64,000 nt of DNA from Macrolepiota albuminosa (Eukaryota > Basidiomycota > Agaricomycetes > Agaricales > Agaricaceae), in NCBI GenBank assembly GCA_027475525.1, contig JAMWFC010000077.1:1774112-1838111 (forward strand). Reading direction: 5' to 3'. This document shows, piece by piece, positions 1-10,151 of this stretch. Position 1 is the stretch's first letter. Each line of letters opens with the position of its first letter. The notes under the pieces are model-generated. The model did no database searches, was not told the origin of the DNA, and saw only the letters and a list, made by a program, of their open reading frames with translations. The position numbers and the translations under genes were made by a program.

Positions 1-1262
1 GACAGTGGCTATCATAACATATGCTAAACCTGTGAGTTTGTAGAAACTCAGTTTCTCAAGAGCTATCCAATGGTATCCTGATCTTACCATTCTGCACAGT
101 AGTTCATGAGATAATCCAGGAACATTGCAAATTTATAACATTTTATATTTTCAAAATAGTATACTCTTTGTTTCTGGACTAGAAGACTCAGATTTGAGCA
201 GATCACTTAGCTTTAACAAGAAAATATGTTTCTAGACCTACTTTGCTTGCCAACCAACCAGCTATCAAGGCTATCACCCAATCAATAAAGGGACCTGAAG
301 TTGACTTTTTAAGCAATAAATTATAATTACCTTAGGAACTATTATAGTATATGTCAGACTTGTAGATTGATAGAAAATGAATTTTCCAGGAGGTATCTAG
401 AAATACACTGATTTCTAGATTCTGCCCACTAGTTTATGAGATAATCCAGAAACATTGCAAGTTTTCTAATATTTTAGATTTTTAAAAAAGTATACTCCTT
501 GTTCCTGGACTAGCAGTCTAGGATTTGAGCAAATTACTTAGGTCCAAAGAGAAAATATGTTTCTAGACCTATTTACCTTTTCTACTAACCAGCCAATAAG
601 TCACATAACCTCTGGATTCTTTGCCATAGTTCAATTAATAATAGTGTCTAAAAGTTGGTTTTTTAAGCAATAAGTTGTGAATATCTCAGAAACTACCATA
701 GTATATGCTAAACATGTAAGCTGATAGAAAACTAGTTTTATAGGAGCTATCTAAATATACCCTCATTATTAGATTTTGCCTAGTAGTTTATAAGATAATC
801 CAGGAACATTACAAATTTTCTGATGTCTTGTATATTAAAAACAGTGTACTTCTTGTTCCTTGGCTAGAAGTCTACGATATGAGCAAATCACTTTGGTTCA
901 AAGGAAAAATATATTTCTGGATCTATTGCACTTCTCAACCAATTAACCAATAAGTCACATGATGTCTGCATCCTTTGTGATGGCCCAATCAATAAGAGGG
1001 TCTAAAAGTTGATTTTTTAAGCAATAAATTGTGAATATCTCAGAAACTACCATAGTATATGGCAGACCTATAAGTTGGTAAAAGACCAGCTTTGCAAAGG
1101 CTATTTAGAAATACCCTGACTGTAAGATTTTGCCTACTAGTTCACGAGATAACCTAGAGACATTGCAAATTTTATGATGTGTTATATTTTCAAAATAGTA
1201 TACATCTTGTTCCTAGATTAGCAGTCTAAAATTTGAGCAGATCCTATAGATCAAAGAGAAAA
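1..1262 (+). repeat. Satellite array, ~350-bp monomer (left block)
   Basis: About four diverged tandem units. The anchor (…TATACTC-TTGTTCCTGG-CTAG…ATTTGAGCA…) recurs near 160, 491, 845 and 1199, giving spacings of 331, 354 and 354 bp. Each unit also carries an AATATGTTTCTAGACCTA motif and a GATAATCCAGGAACATTGCAAA motif. The same family reappears at 15385-16920, and 105-270 is nearly identical to 16379-16545. No coding potential is seen. Confidence 0.85.
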
Positions 1263-2600
1263 ATATGTTTTTAAACCTATTAGTATGACATAGAAAATCA
1301 ACTGTTGATTTTCGTCCTTCAGGGACGAAAGGACGAAAACAACGACGCACGTCACTGGCACTCAGAGAGCAACACAGGCACTGCTGAGTAAGAAACAAGG
1401 ACGATGCTGACTAAAAGATGAAAGGACAATGCTGACTAAGGGACGAGGATAAAAGGACGATGCTGACTAAGGGTCAAAAGGACAAGGACAAGAGGAACTT
1501 GTCACAGATTTAAGGTTTGCCTGGGAAATTTGAGCTATTTTTAGTTATACTATTTTTTTAAAATTTTAAAAAATTATTTTAAGGTTTCATCTTTCATTTA
1601 TATGCTTTTTGTACTATAAAACTCTCTTAATAATTCTGAAAATACTCAGAAAACTAATGTATATTTGGTTTTTGCAATTGAACAATAAGATATAGAAAAA
1701 TATACTAAGACTTCTGATGATGAAGAAGGTGGACAATTAGATATCACCTTGTAAGTGCAGCTTGCTATTGTATAGAATAAGTATTTGCTTATTGTAAAGA
1801 GTACTACTTAAAACTGAATATATTGAAACACATATAAATGATCCAGATAAAAGGTAATAGTGTACCTCTTTATAATTGTAACAAGAGCATGCATTACATT
1901 ATACTTCTCTACAGTATTCTTTTACTATTTATATATATTTATATTTTAGAGTATATACAAGAAGTTATCCTCAACAGCTTTCTTCCAGATACTGTGGCTA
2001 GACCCAATAGACAGGTTCTGACTTGTGGTTCAGTGCATGAGAGGCTCTATAACAATACATTACAGTTTTTTAAATCGACTTGCACTGACTCTAGCCTTTA
2101 GCAAAGTAGACAAACTTTGACTAAGAAGTTCTATTATTAGTAATTGAATCACAATGTTATTAGTATAATATTATAAAAATTTCACAGACATAGCAATGTC
2201 TATGGAAGATGCAGCAGCTAGAATATAAGAGGAGTAATGAAGAATGCCACATCATGAAAGAGCATAGGTGTGGAAGTTGGAATAATGCCAGAAGGGCTGT
2301 TTGTGACTATACTAGTCAGACCACTGCTTGATGGTTGACCATCAGGATAGAGTAGTGGTCTGGCTGGAGGATTTCCCAGTACCAGCCAAAGAATGAGTCA
2401 GTCTGAGCTTACTGCGAGCTTAGAAGATGGAGCTGATATGTCTTGTCACATCTATACAAGTATGCAGGGCTCTAGTAAAGAACTTTATTGTGAGAATCTA
2501 GCTTTATTGCAGGCTGGTTTATCATCTAGAGGGCATAGGACAGGGTTTTCAGCCTATATTGAGACAATTCCAGAGAATATGTCTGAAATGTCAGATATAG
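1263..2600. other. AT-rich spacer with short repeats, no gene recognised
   Basis: A short repeat with core GGACGATGCTGACTAA occurs three times around 1400-1470. A 20-base motif starting at 1499 (GTCACAGATTTAAGGTTTGC) is also present as its reverse complement at the far end of the window (63981-64000). Small open frames at 1838-2101 and 2393-2605 have no recognisable domain, and I do not call them genes. Confidence 0.5.
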
Positions 2601-2609
2601 ACTGAGGAA

Positions 2610-3533
2610 CTTACTTGCTTGTATGAGCTGTTGCTAGCACAGCATGTCTGAGATCTATTTGTTGACATTGTTCCACACTGATATAGTCTACTGCTTATAT
2701 AAGCATCTGCACACAGGCTGCTGCTTATACAAGCATCTGGATAGACAAACTGTCATGACCCTCCTATCCAGAACCACCCCAGGACACCTCCAGAACCCCC
2801 TCTGAGACCTCCTTGCTGTTCCTATGACACAACTCCCACCATCATGACTGCTGACCCTGCCATCACACACATTAGACCACACCATCACACAGCACCCCCC
2901 AACAGTTCTGCATTATAGATCCTGGCATGACCACCAATAATCAGATCATGCCAATCACCCTGGCTATCATGCATCATGTATCACAGCCTCCCCTCCATGC
3001 CTATTGATCATGCACTCCATGTGTGATCTCTGATATACAGTTCTCCTTCTATCCACTGCTATCCATTAATTTCTGGAACCATCCCAGACATCCTGGAACC
3101 TCTCAGGAACCCAGAGTGACTCCTGCACATACTTAAAGAGTAGCTGTAAGGGCGACCTCTAGAGGCTGTGGCTCAGTCACACAGCTGGCAGAGGGAGATC
3201 CAAAGTGTATTAGAGTATGTACTGACAATATCATAATAACTACTCACCTGGCAGAGGAAGATCCAAAAAGAACAAGTCTAGGGATTCCCTATGCCAGGTT
3301 GGATGCTTCTGGGGCTTCTGAAGTGTGGAAAACAACTGTACAGTACAACAAAATCTTAAAAACTCGAAAATTGACTAACCAAACAACTGTGCAAACAAGT
3401 ACTAACAGATAGTGTTGAAAGAATAGAAACAGTAAAATGAAATAATGTCAGAAGAAATAAGAGAATGAATGAAGGGAGAGTGAAGAGATAAGGAGTGAGA
3501 AAAGGAAGAAATGAGGAGTCCCTTGACATCACC
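2610..3533 (-). repeat. Probable 3' LTR of degenerate Ty3/gypsy element 1
   Basis: On the minus strand, directly after the pol remnant, there is a polypurine tract (AGAGGGGGGGTGA, about 3528-3542) followed by TGATGTCAAGG, a typical PPT/LTR junction. A TATA-like CTTATATAAGC lies near 2694-2705, as expected for U3. The outer LTR boundary cannot be placed exactly, and no second copy of this LTR is in the window. Confidence 0.4.
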
Positions 3534-4456
3534 CCCCCTCTAGAGCGTGGTGTCTCAACGTGCTGGATAGAAGTAGTTCTGGATAGCCTGGTCTATCTTG
3601 GAAAGAGAATAGAGGCCTCTGATTGCCTGGGGAGCGTTGGGATGCTGTTGATAGAATTCCCGGACCAAGGCAGGGGCATGGACATTCTCTTGTGGCTCCT
3701 ATGAGATGTCCTCAATTCCATAGCCCTTCCACTTGACCTTGAACTAAAGCTTGTTCCTAAAGAGTCGGCTGTCTAGGATTCGTTCCACTTCGTACTCTTC
3801 TTAGTTGTCTACCAGAACTAGAGGTAGAGGTGGCTGTGGACATCGACCTGGGATTGGATCCTCTGGAGCTGGAGAGAGCTTCACCATATTGAAGACTGGA
3901 TAGAGTCGACTCATTCCACTAGGCAGCTTGAGTCGATAGGCTAGTGGGCCTACCTGCCTTACTATAGGAAAGGGTCCTAGACAATGGTGAGAGAGCTTCT
4001 GAGAAGGTCGGGTGGTAGCAATGTCAGAGGCATCCAGGTAGACTCAATCTCCAGGCTTATACTTGGGGGCTAGAGTTCGTCCACGATCATAGTAGTGGGC
4101 CATGTCATCCTTTGCCTTAGCTAAAGCTGCCTTGGCTTCCTCCTGGGCTGCCTTCATCCGATCTATGAACTTGTTGACAGCTTTATTCTCTGAGGGTCGT
4201 CCACAAGGCTCAAGTCCCATCCAAGGATGTCGACCAGTATCTAGAAGGAAAGGAGACATCTGGGTGGCAGCGTGTACATGGTTGTTGTATTGAAACTCTG
4301 CCTCTGGTAATAGGTCATCCCAGTCATCCTGTCGTTCATTGCAGAAGAGCCAGAGATACTGTTCTAGCTCCTGGTTGACACGCTCAGTCTGGCCATCAGA
4401 TTGGGGGTGGTAGGCTGTGGAAGTGTGGAGTGTTGATAGGACCCTATACAGGTTAG
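3534..4456 (-). pseudogene. Ty3/gypsy (chromovirus) pol remnant: integrase core end plus chromodomain
   Basis: The minus-strand translation from about 4450 reads an integrase end (TAYHPQSDGQTERVNQELEQ … QYNNHVHAATQMSPFLLDTG). It continues through the conserved GRHPW…DMAHYYDRGR…YKPGD segment and GPLAYRLKLPSGM, and ends with a chromodomain-like EEYEVERILDSR…FKVKWKGYG…EPQENV. The reading frame is broken by in-frame stops (D-TGA-VYL, DN-TAA-EEYE, KL-TAG-FKVKW, DIS-TAG-EPQ). Each is explained by a single C-to-T or G-to-A change of TGG, CAG or CAA. The 5' part of pol is missing: the copy ends at about 4456, where GC-richer unrelated DNA starts. The copy is certainly inactive. Confidence 0.85.
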
Positions 4457-5730
4457 GTGCATCAACGGCAGGCTCGGCACCGGTTCCGGAAACCTTGCCG
4501 CACTCGTTCCGAACTTAGCGCACGCGTTCTACCCATTTTAAGCCATTCCCAACGGCTGCGCACGGCAAGAAGCAGATCCGATCAATGATAGCGCCGACGG
4601 CAGCAGGAATGACAACTGACAGATGGCATCAGTCACTGACAACAGCGCTTAGCGAGAAGCTTGATGATCTATCAAAAACTGACGGACAGCTTGGCGTTTG
4701 ACCTTGGCGTCTGACACCGCTTACCGTCTCGATTTGGCGCCCAACGTCGCTTAGGTGTTCTGACAGGCAGAAGGGTGATGGATTGATGGTTTAGTACCGC
4801 GATCTGCCGCCTGGTGGCGCCAAGGGTCCTCAAAGGACGGTAGGGATCTGAAACCGTTGGAGCTACCCCTTTGAAATTTTCCAGTTTACCGCACTCTGGC
4901 GTCATTAGCCACTGGCGACGGCGAACTTATTGTAGTATAAAAGTACTTACCGACTTGTACATTGGACACACTCTGGCGTCATTAGCCACTGGCGACGGCG
5001 AACTTATTGTAGTATAAAAGTACTTACCGACTTGTACATTGGACATCATCAAGAGAGAACAATAGACCACAGTTTACTCCCCTTTCCTCAGTCTCCCTTA
5101 CGCTCAAGAGCTCATTTACGCTACGGTCGGCAACGTCAAACTCATCGGCAGTTACAGACGCTCGCCAACACTCGACATACTCGCGCCTTGCAACTATGGC
5201 AGGCATTATCGACGCTTAGACTTCGCTAAGCTTATCGTGCTCTTGCCGCTTACCTTTGCCGTGTTCACTTACCGCATTTTCCTTAGGTGCTTTACCTTAG
5301 CGCTTGACACTTGCCGACCCCGTTACCGACTTTTACCCTTTTTCACAGACGCGTTCTCTGGGACCTGCCCGGGACTCCTCACATCACTTATAGCGCGCCC
5401 AACGCACACTCTTGGTACGGTAACACAATTGTTACATTTGTTACTGACCAAACTTTGGGCGTCATCAAATTGGAGCCCACCGCGAGGGATCTCTAGGGCA
5501 GAATTCCGCCAGAAACCCGTCTCCAGCGTAGGCGCCGCCTGCTAGAGCAGTCGGCAGAAGGAATAGCTCCTTCCCATCCATCAACCCCACAACCACCTGG
5601 TGCCTTACCGGGTCTCTCTCTCGCACAGGAACTACAGAACGCCATTGTAGACGCTTTTCCTGATCTCTTCCCGCATTCCCTCGATTATAGTGCCGACGAC
5701 CCCTTAGCGTCGCCCTAGTTGTATACATCT
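4457..5730 (+). other. LTR-like / retroelement leader segment, unclassified
   Basis: GC-richer than its flanks. A TATA-like sequence (GTAGTATAAAAGTAC) sits at about 4932-4946 and again 77 bp later in the duplicated block. Downstream a plus frame reads AQELQNAIVDAFPDLFPHSL before a stop at about 5716-5719, which resembles the start of a retroelement Gag/Pol ORF but cannot be assigned. I infer a truncated LTR retrotransposon 5' end. The segment contains two of the exact 77-bp duplications, so its order may be an assembly product. Confidence 0.3.
4892..5045. repeat. Exact 77-bp tandem duplication (copy 1)
   Basis: Positions 4892-4968 are identical to 4969-5045, and identity stops at exactly 77 bases on both sides (4891 g versus 4968 a; 4969 c versus 5046 t). 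See the finding on 77-mers: this is probably an unmerged assembly overlap, not a biological repeat. Confidence 0.95.
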
Positions 5731-5881
5731 CGCTACTATGCCCCTTGGTAGATACTAGGCAGGGATACTGCAGTAGCCGGGATACTACACCGGATCAGGC
5801 CTCTTCTCGCTACTATGCCCCTTGGTAGATACTAGGCAGGGATACTGCAGTAGCCGGGATACTACACCGGATCAGGCCTCT
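5728..5881. repeat. Exact 77-bp tandem duplication (copy 2)
   Basis: Positions 5728-5804 equal 5805-5881, again with identity of exactly 77 bases (5727 a versus 5804 t; 5805 t versus 5882 c). The sequence is unrelated to the other 77-bp duplications. Confidence 0.95.
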
Positions 5882-5889
5882 CCAAGGGC

Positions 5890-6660
5890 AGGGAGGACAC
5901 AAAAGTGAGCAGTTATAAGCGGAGGTTTCTGCCCTCAGATTGCATGTGCTGAAATCAGCAGTGGTATCAGTGAAAAGTGGACAGTTATTAAATTGAAATC
6001 AATTTAATAATAGTGGGATACTACCTAGAAACACTGCAAATTCGGTGCAATCAATTCCGGATACTACAACCAATATTACATAGAAATAGACAGACACGTA
6101 CGTTACAAATGAACAGTTATTAAATCAAAATCAATTCAATAATAGTCGGATACTACACAGAAACACTGCCAGATCCATGGAATGAATCTTGGATACTACA
6201 ACGGATACTACATAGAGATGGACAGCTAAGTAGATAATAAATTGATATAAAGATTGATTACATGTGCTGAAACTAGTGAAAGGCAGATCAAAAATAGACA
6301 GTTGTAAAATGGAAATCAACTGGATAATAATGGGATACTACACAGAATATCTGCAAATAGTATGCACTGATACCAGATACTACATGGGATACTACATTTA
6401 GAAATAGCCAAGTTTAAGTAAAAGATAGACAGTTATAAAATGGAAATCAATTTGCTAACAATTGGATACTACACAGAATATCTGCAAATTCGATACAGTA
6501 AATATCGGATACTACAATGGATACTACATCTAGATAGAGCCAAGTAGGTTGGAAATGAACAGTTATCCATTGCAGTAAATATCGGATACTACAATGGATA
6601 CTACATCTAGATAGAGCCAAGTAGGTTGGAAATGAACAGTTATCCATTGTAGTTTTGTCT
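5890..6660. repeat. GGATACTAC-rich repeat with short TTATTAAATTGA palindromes
   Basis: The word GGATACTAC or GGGATACTAC recurs more than ten times between about 5790 and 6610. It alternates with a near-palindromic 26-bp element (TTATTAAATTGA-AA-TCAATTTAATAA at 5985-6010; diverged copies near 6118, 6303 and 6434). Further copies lie at about 7289, 7350 and inside an intron at 8283-8311. This looks like a small non-autonomous palindromic repeat family. No coding potential is seen. Confidence 0.6.
6496..6649. repeat. Exact 77-bp tandem duplication (copy 3)
   Basis: Positions 6496-6572 equal 6573-6649. Identity is exactly 77 bases (6495 a versus 6572 g; 6573 c versus 6650 t). It is the third exact 77-mer doubling within 1.8 kb. 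Confidence 0.95.
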
Positions 6661-7629
6661 GATATAAATCAATAGTGAAATTCAAGCTTTGCATAGATAA
6701 ATATTTTTTTTTCTAATTTTAAAAAATAATAAAAATAATTCATAAATAAAAAATAAATTAGCCGAGTATCAAAAACATGTTTCGAATATTGCCATGTGTC
6801 TGCACCAAGCTATCAATAAAAAAAAAAACATCTGGACATTTTTTTTTCGTCGTGTTTAAAAATTAAAATCACTTGTTACACTGCAGATAACCATTGAAAA
6901 TTTAGAAAAAATATATGTCAAGTATCAGCTTATAGACCTGCATTTGACCATAATTTTTTTATTGATTTTAAAAAACATATCAAGAAAAAAAACGAACCAA
7001 AAACTCGGAATTTATTTCCAACTTCAGTTTCCTGCCCTAAACTAAAGCCTGGGAAGAAATGATTGTGGCGTGGGTTCCACCTCTTTCTTTCTTACCATCA
7101 CCTTCCGAATTTGTGTGATTACATAAGCAGAATCACAATGCCCCGTCAAGTGAGTATTCAATCTTACTATGAATCTTAGTGCTGACATACCAAATACTAG
7201 GCCTCTGAAACAGTAAGTATCTATTACAGTCCATCCTGATAATTGATCAGAATTCAAAACAGGCCGCAACCAAGGTAATTCGGACTGTTATTAAATTGAC
7301 ATCAATTTACTAACAATCTATTCAGAGTGCCAAAGCCGTGCGCTTAACTTTATTATGAAATAAAAATCAATTTACTAATTCTTTCAACGTGGTATTAATT
7401 CAGACCAAAGCCAAGGTAGAATATATCCTTGATTATACGCATATCACTTATTTCGTATATATAGACGACTATCGGAAGTCTAGAAAACGAAAAACGTGCC
7501 AAGCGGGCTGTATGTAATATTATTCACAGTCAAGTATCAAACTAATGACCAACTAGCAAACTCGCAATGAGGCAGGACCACAAGTAAGGAATCAATTAAA
7601 TATATTTCTATCCTCATCTAGGTATCTAG
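6661..7629. other. AT-rich spacer, nothing recognised
   Basis: Poly-A/T rich DNA with two more copies of the TTATTAAATTGA-type palindrome (about 7289-7312 and 7350-7375). The 75-codon minus frame at 7042-7269 shows no domain or codon pattern that would support a gene. Confidence 0.5.
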
Positions 7630-8899
7630 GTTCCGAGACTAGTTCAGAAAGCGCAAGCCATTGTAGCTGATGCGAACCAAGCTACCCAAGCCACCATCGA
7701 ATCTGCCAAAGCTGGTCAAGCGTTTCACGGATTCATCAATGAATGTATTATTGGGTACGGAAACTGGCCAGCATTGACCAATACAGGTGTCGATCTCACG
7801 CCTGAACTTGTCCGGGGTGAAATCAATCAACGGGCCCAGGAACATCGTGATCTGGATGCATTCTGGAAAAGTACTAATAATGGAAAGGACCTCTTGAACC
7901 ATGATCTCGAACATGCGATTACTATTCTTGTTACACCTTCTACCATTGCCAAGGACTCGATAACGTTCAATACGAGCGACTTGAAAACCGTCGAGTTTAA
8001 CATCGGATGGCCTGGGATGACGGTCGACAAGTGCTCCCCTGAGCAGCGCAAACAGCTGCCAGTGCTTGCCAATGGAGGCCATCGACTAGATTTGCTTCGC
8101 CAGTTCCAGCACGCAAAGCAGCTCAAGGCCTATGAAGATCTGGGAAAATCGATTGCCAGGATCGATGAAACACACAAGGGAATGCGGTCACGGGCAGAAC
8201 TGGTGCAACAACGTGAAGAGTTGCGTCAAAAATTGCAGCAAGTAACATGGGTTGCCAAGTTTCTGGACAAGGGTAAAACCGATTATTATTAAATTGATAT
8301 CAATCTAATAATTTTTGTTTTATAGAAAAAATCGAGTCCCATCCCGAAGCTACGTTGATCAAGATTGAGCTTGCAAGCAACAAAGCGGTCTTTCAAGTCG
8401 AAGAAAAGTCGAAAAACTCGCTGACACTGTTTTGTGATGCGCTCAATTCATACTCGGGAGTTGATGAAGAGAACATTGAAAAAGCGTTGCGTGCTGTTGT
8501 CAACCGGGTAGATCCTAAAGGGCAGCGAATAGCAGTTGCGCTCAGCTCAGTTGAATTGACCTATGCATACGCACGGCTCTGTTATAATCAATATTTCCGC
8601 AAGGACATGCCATTTTCGATTGCAGCTCTCTTGCGCTGGCGACGAGGTTCTGGAGCTTTTGGTGTTGTCTATATCCACTGGATGAGCCTGACATTCGAGA
8701 CTCTCTTTTCCTCACATCCATTGACTGCATTTCCGGACGTCGGTCAAGCATATGCTCGTTTCTTTTCCGACAAGTCCAATCTTCCCCTCCGCAGGCAAAT
8801 CCTATCCGATCTCTGCAGTTTTGATAAACTGCCGTTCTCCGAAAAGCTTGTTCGCTTCGATCTTATGGATGACGAATTTTATGGTATTCTCGTTCGGGC
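7630..8899 (+). pseudogene. Host-like gene truncated at its 3' side by telomeric repeats
   Basis: An open exon begins after a pyrimidine-rich, AG-ending acceptor region around 7620-7629 (VPRLVQKAQAIVADANQATQ…) and runs to about 8273. A short intron (GTAAAA…TTTTATAG, 8274-8325) follows, then a second exon reads …SHPEATLIKIELASNKAVFQ… to FYGILVRA at about 8899, where the frame runs straight into TTAGGG repeats. The N-terminal exon(s) and start codon lie upstream and are not identified. I do not recognise the family; the protein is soluble-looking, with no obvious membrane segment. The intron contains a TTATTAAATTGATATCAATC palindrome of the repeat family seen at 5.9-7.4 kb. The abrupt change at 8900 suggests a chromosome broken inside this gene and healed by telomere addition. 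Confidence 0.6.
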
Positions 8900-8936
8900 T
8901 AGGGTTAGTTAGGGTTAGGGTTAGTTAGGGTTAGGG
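8900..8936 (+). repeat. Interstitial telomeric tract (TTAGGG with TTAG variants)
   Basis: The sequence reads AGGG-TTAG-TTAGGG-TTAGGG-TTAG-TTAGGG-TTAGGG on the plus strand, immediately followed by the 3' end of the antisense Penelope-like element. The G-rich strand runs toward the element, which is the orientation expected if a G-overhang primed reverse transcription. Confidence 0.95.
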
Positions 8937-8998
8937 AGCGCGACACTACCGAGCGAAGCGAGGTAGTGGAGTTACTATACACCGAGTTGGCGAAGTAC

Positions 8999-9071
8999 GT
9001 TGCAGGGCAACAGTGGGGGAAATCCCACCTCCCTGTTTCGGCTTATATGCCTCATCAGGCCCGTTTGCAAC
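8999..9071 (-). ncRNA. Hammerhead ribozyme (PLE-A 3' region)
   Basis: On the minus strand the core reads CTGATGAG (9058-9051), a stem II GGC-loop-GCC, then CGAAAC (9040-9035). Stem I is formed by GTTGCA…GGGC (9071-9059) pairing with GCCCTGCAAC (9008-8999). Stem III starts A-U, C-G, A-U, has a GGGAG bulge, and continues GTGGG/CCCAC. The predicted cleavage site follows GUU (9011-9009), before GCCC. All invariant core bases are present. Hammerheads able to fold as monomers are known from fungal PLEs. Confidence 0.88.
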
Positions 9072-10151
9072 TATTTGCGATGTTCCAGAACCTTCCGGAA
9101 TACTACTGTATTTGGGAGGGCACCTGACCGTCATCTGAGTAAGCCTGAGTGCTCAGTTAATGCCATTGGTCCATGTGGACGAATGGCAAAATTCCCTCAG
9201 AAGAATTTCTGATGGAACACTGAGCCCTCTGCCCTGCAACTTCTCTTCTTTTCCCACACCGAGTCCACGGTGCCACGACATCATGGCAGGGGAATCCCTG
9301 GGGAATCCCGTTTCCCCGGGCGGACTCAGCCGTTCGTACGATGACTGTCTGATAGAACCCTCGGGAGCCGGAGGACCAGACCCGGTTAGGTCTCCCCGCA
9401 CAAGGTGGGTCAAACGTAGGTTTAGTCAGCACATCACCGGACTACTAAGTCCGAGCGGGCCATTGGGTACTAAGGAACTCGACCGAGGGCCGGCCTGCAC
9501 ATGGCAGAGGCTACGGCTTTCTCAAGCGGAGTTAGAAAAGAAGCGCACACTATCAAATTCCCACATTGAGACCGAATCCCTACGGGGAGTGTCAGAATGA
9601 TAGTGTGTCGTACAAGCCAAACCGGTGTAGAGGAACCCTACTGCCGCGTCACTCGGAAGTGTTGGACTCCCTAACGTCAGTAGGTTACCAAACCATAAAG
9701 TTAGGTAAAGGTTACCAGGTTAGGCTGTACGCGCAGAGTCAGATGACTAAGAGCCTATATTGCTATAGGATAGACGTACGTTAGAGTTGGGGTTCAGATT
9801 AGCTTGGCTCCTGAACCATGTGTGGTTAGTTTAATTCACACAATTAACGTGCACGTCTACTTACCGTCAGGTAGAGAACAAGAACTTGTGCAATCTTTAG
9901 GAGATACGGTGACCAATGCGAGCCGGGTGACCAGGCTGGTGTGACGTCTACCCAAGTATTTATGGGTCCCGCGTAAAGTCGGGCGGCATCAGAGGCGGTC
10001 ATTGTGCCCACCATTGCCATAGAGCTGCTCAGAGCCATCCCCCAAACCCCTCGACTTAGCCTACCGCGGCATGACCGGGCAGGTACGGACCAGCCACATT
10101 GGACTGGCGCGCTGCGAGTAAGGGGGCGGATGAGTAGATATGGTTTACTGA

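Noticed and set aside
9160..9600. 146-codon plus-strand ORF present identically at 14852-15292
   Set aside because: It is antisense to the PLE 3' region and duplicated with it; it has no domain, and its conservation reflects recent element copying.
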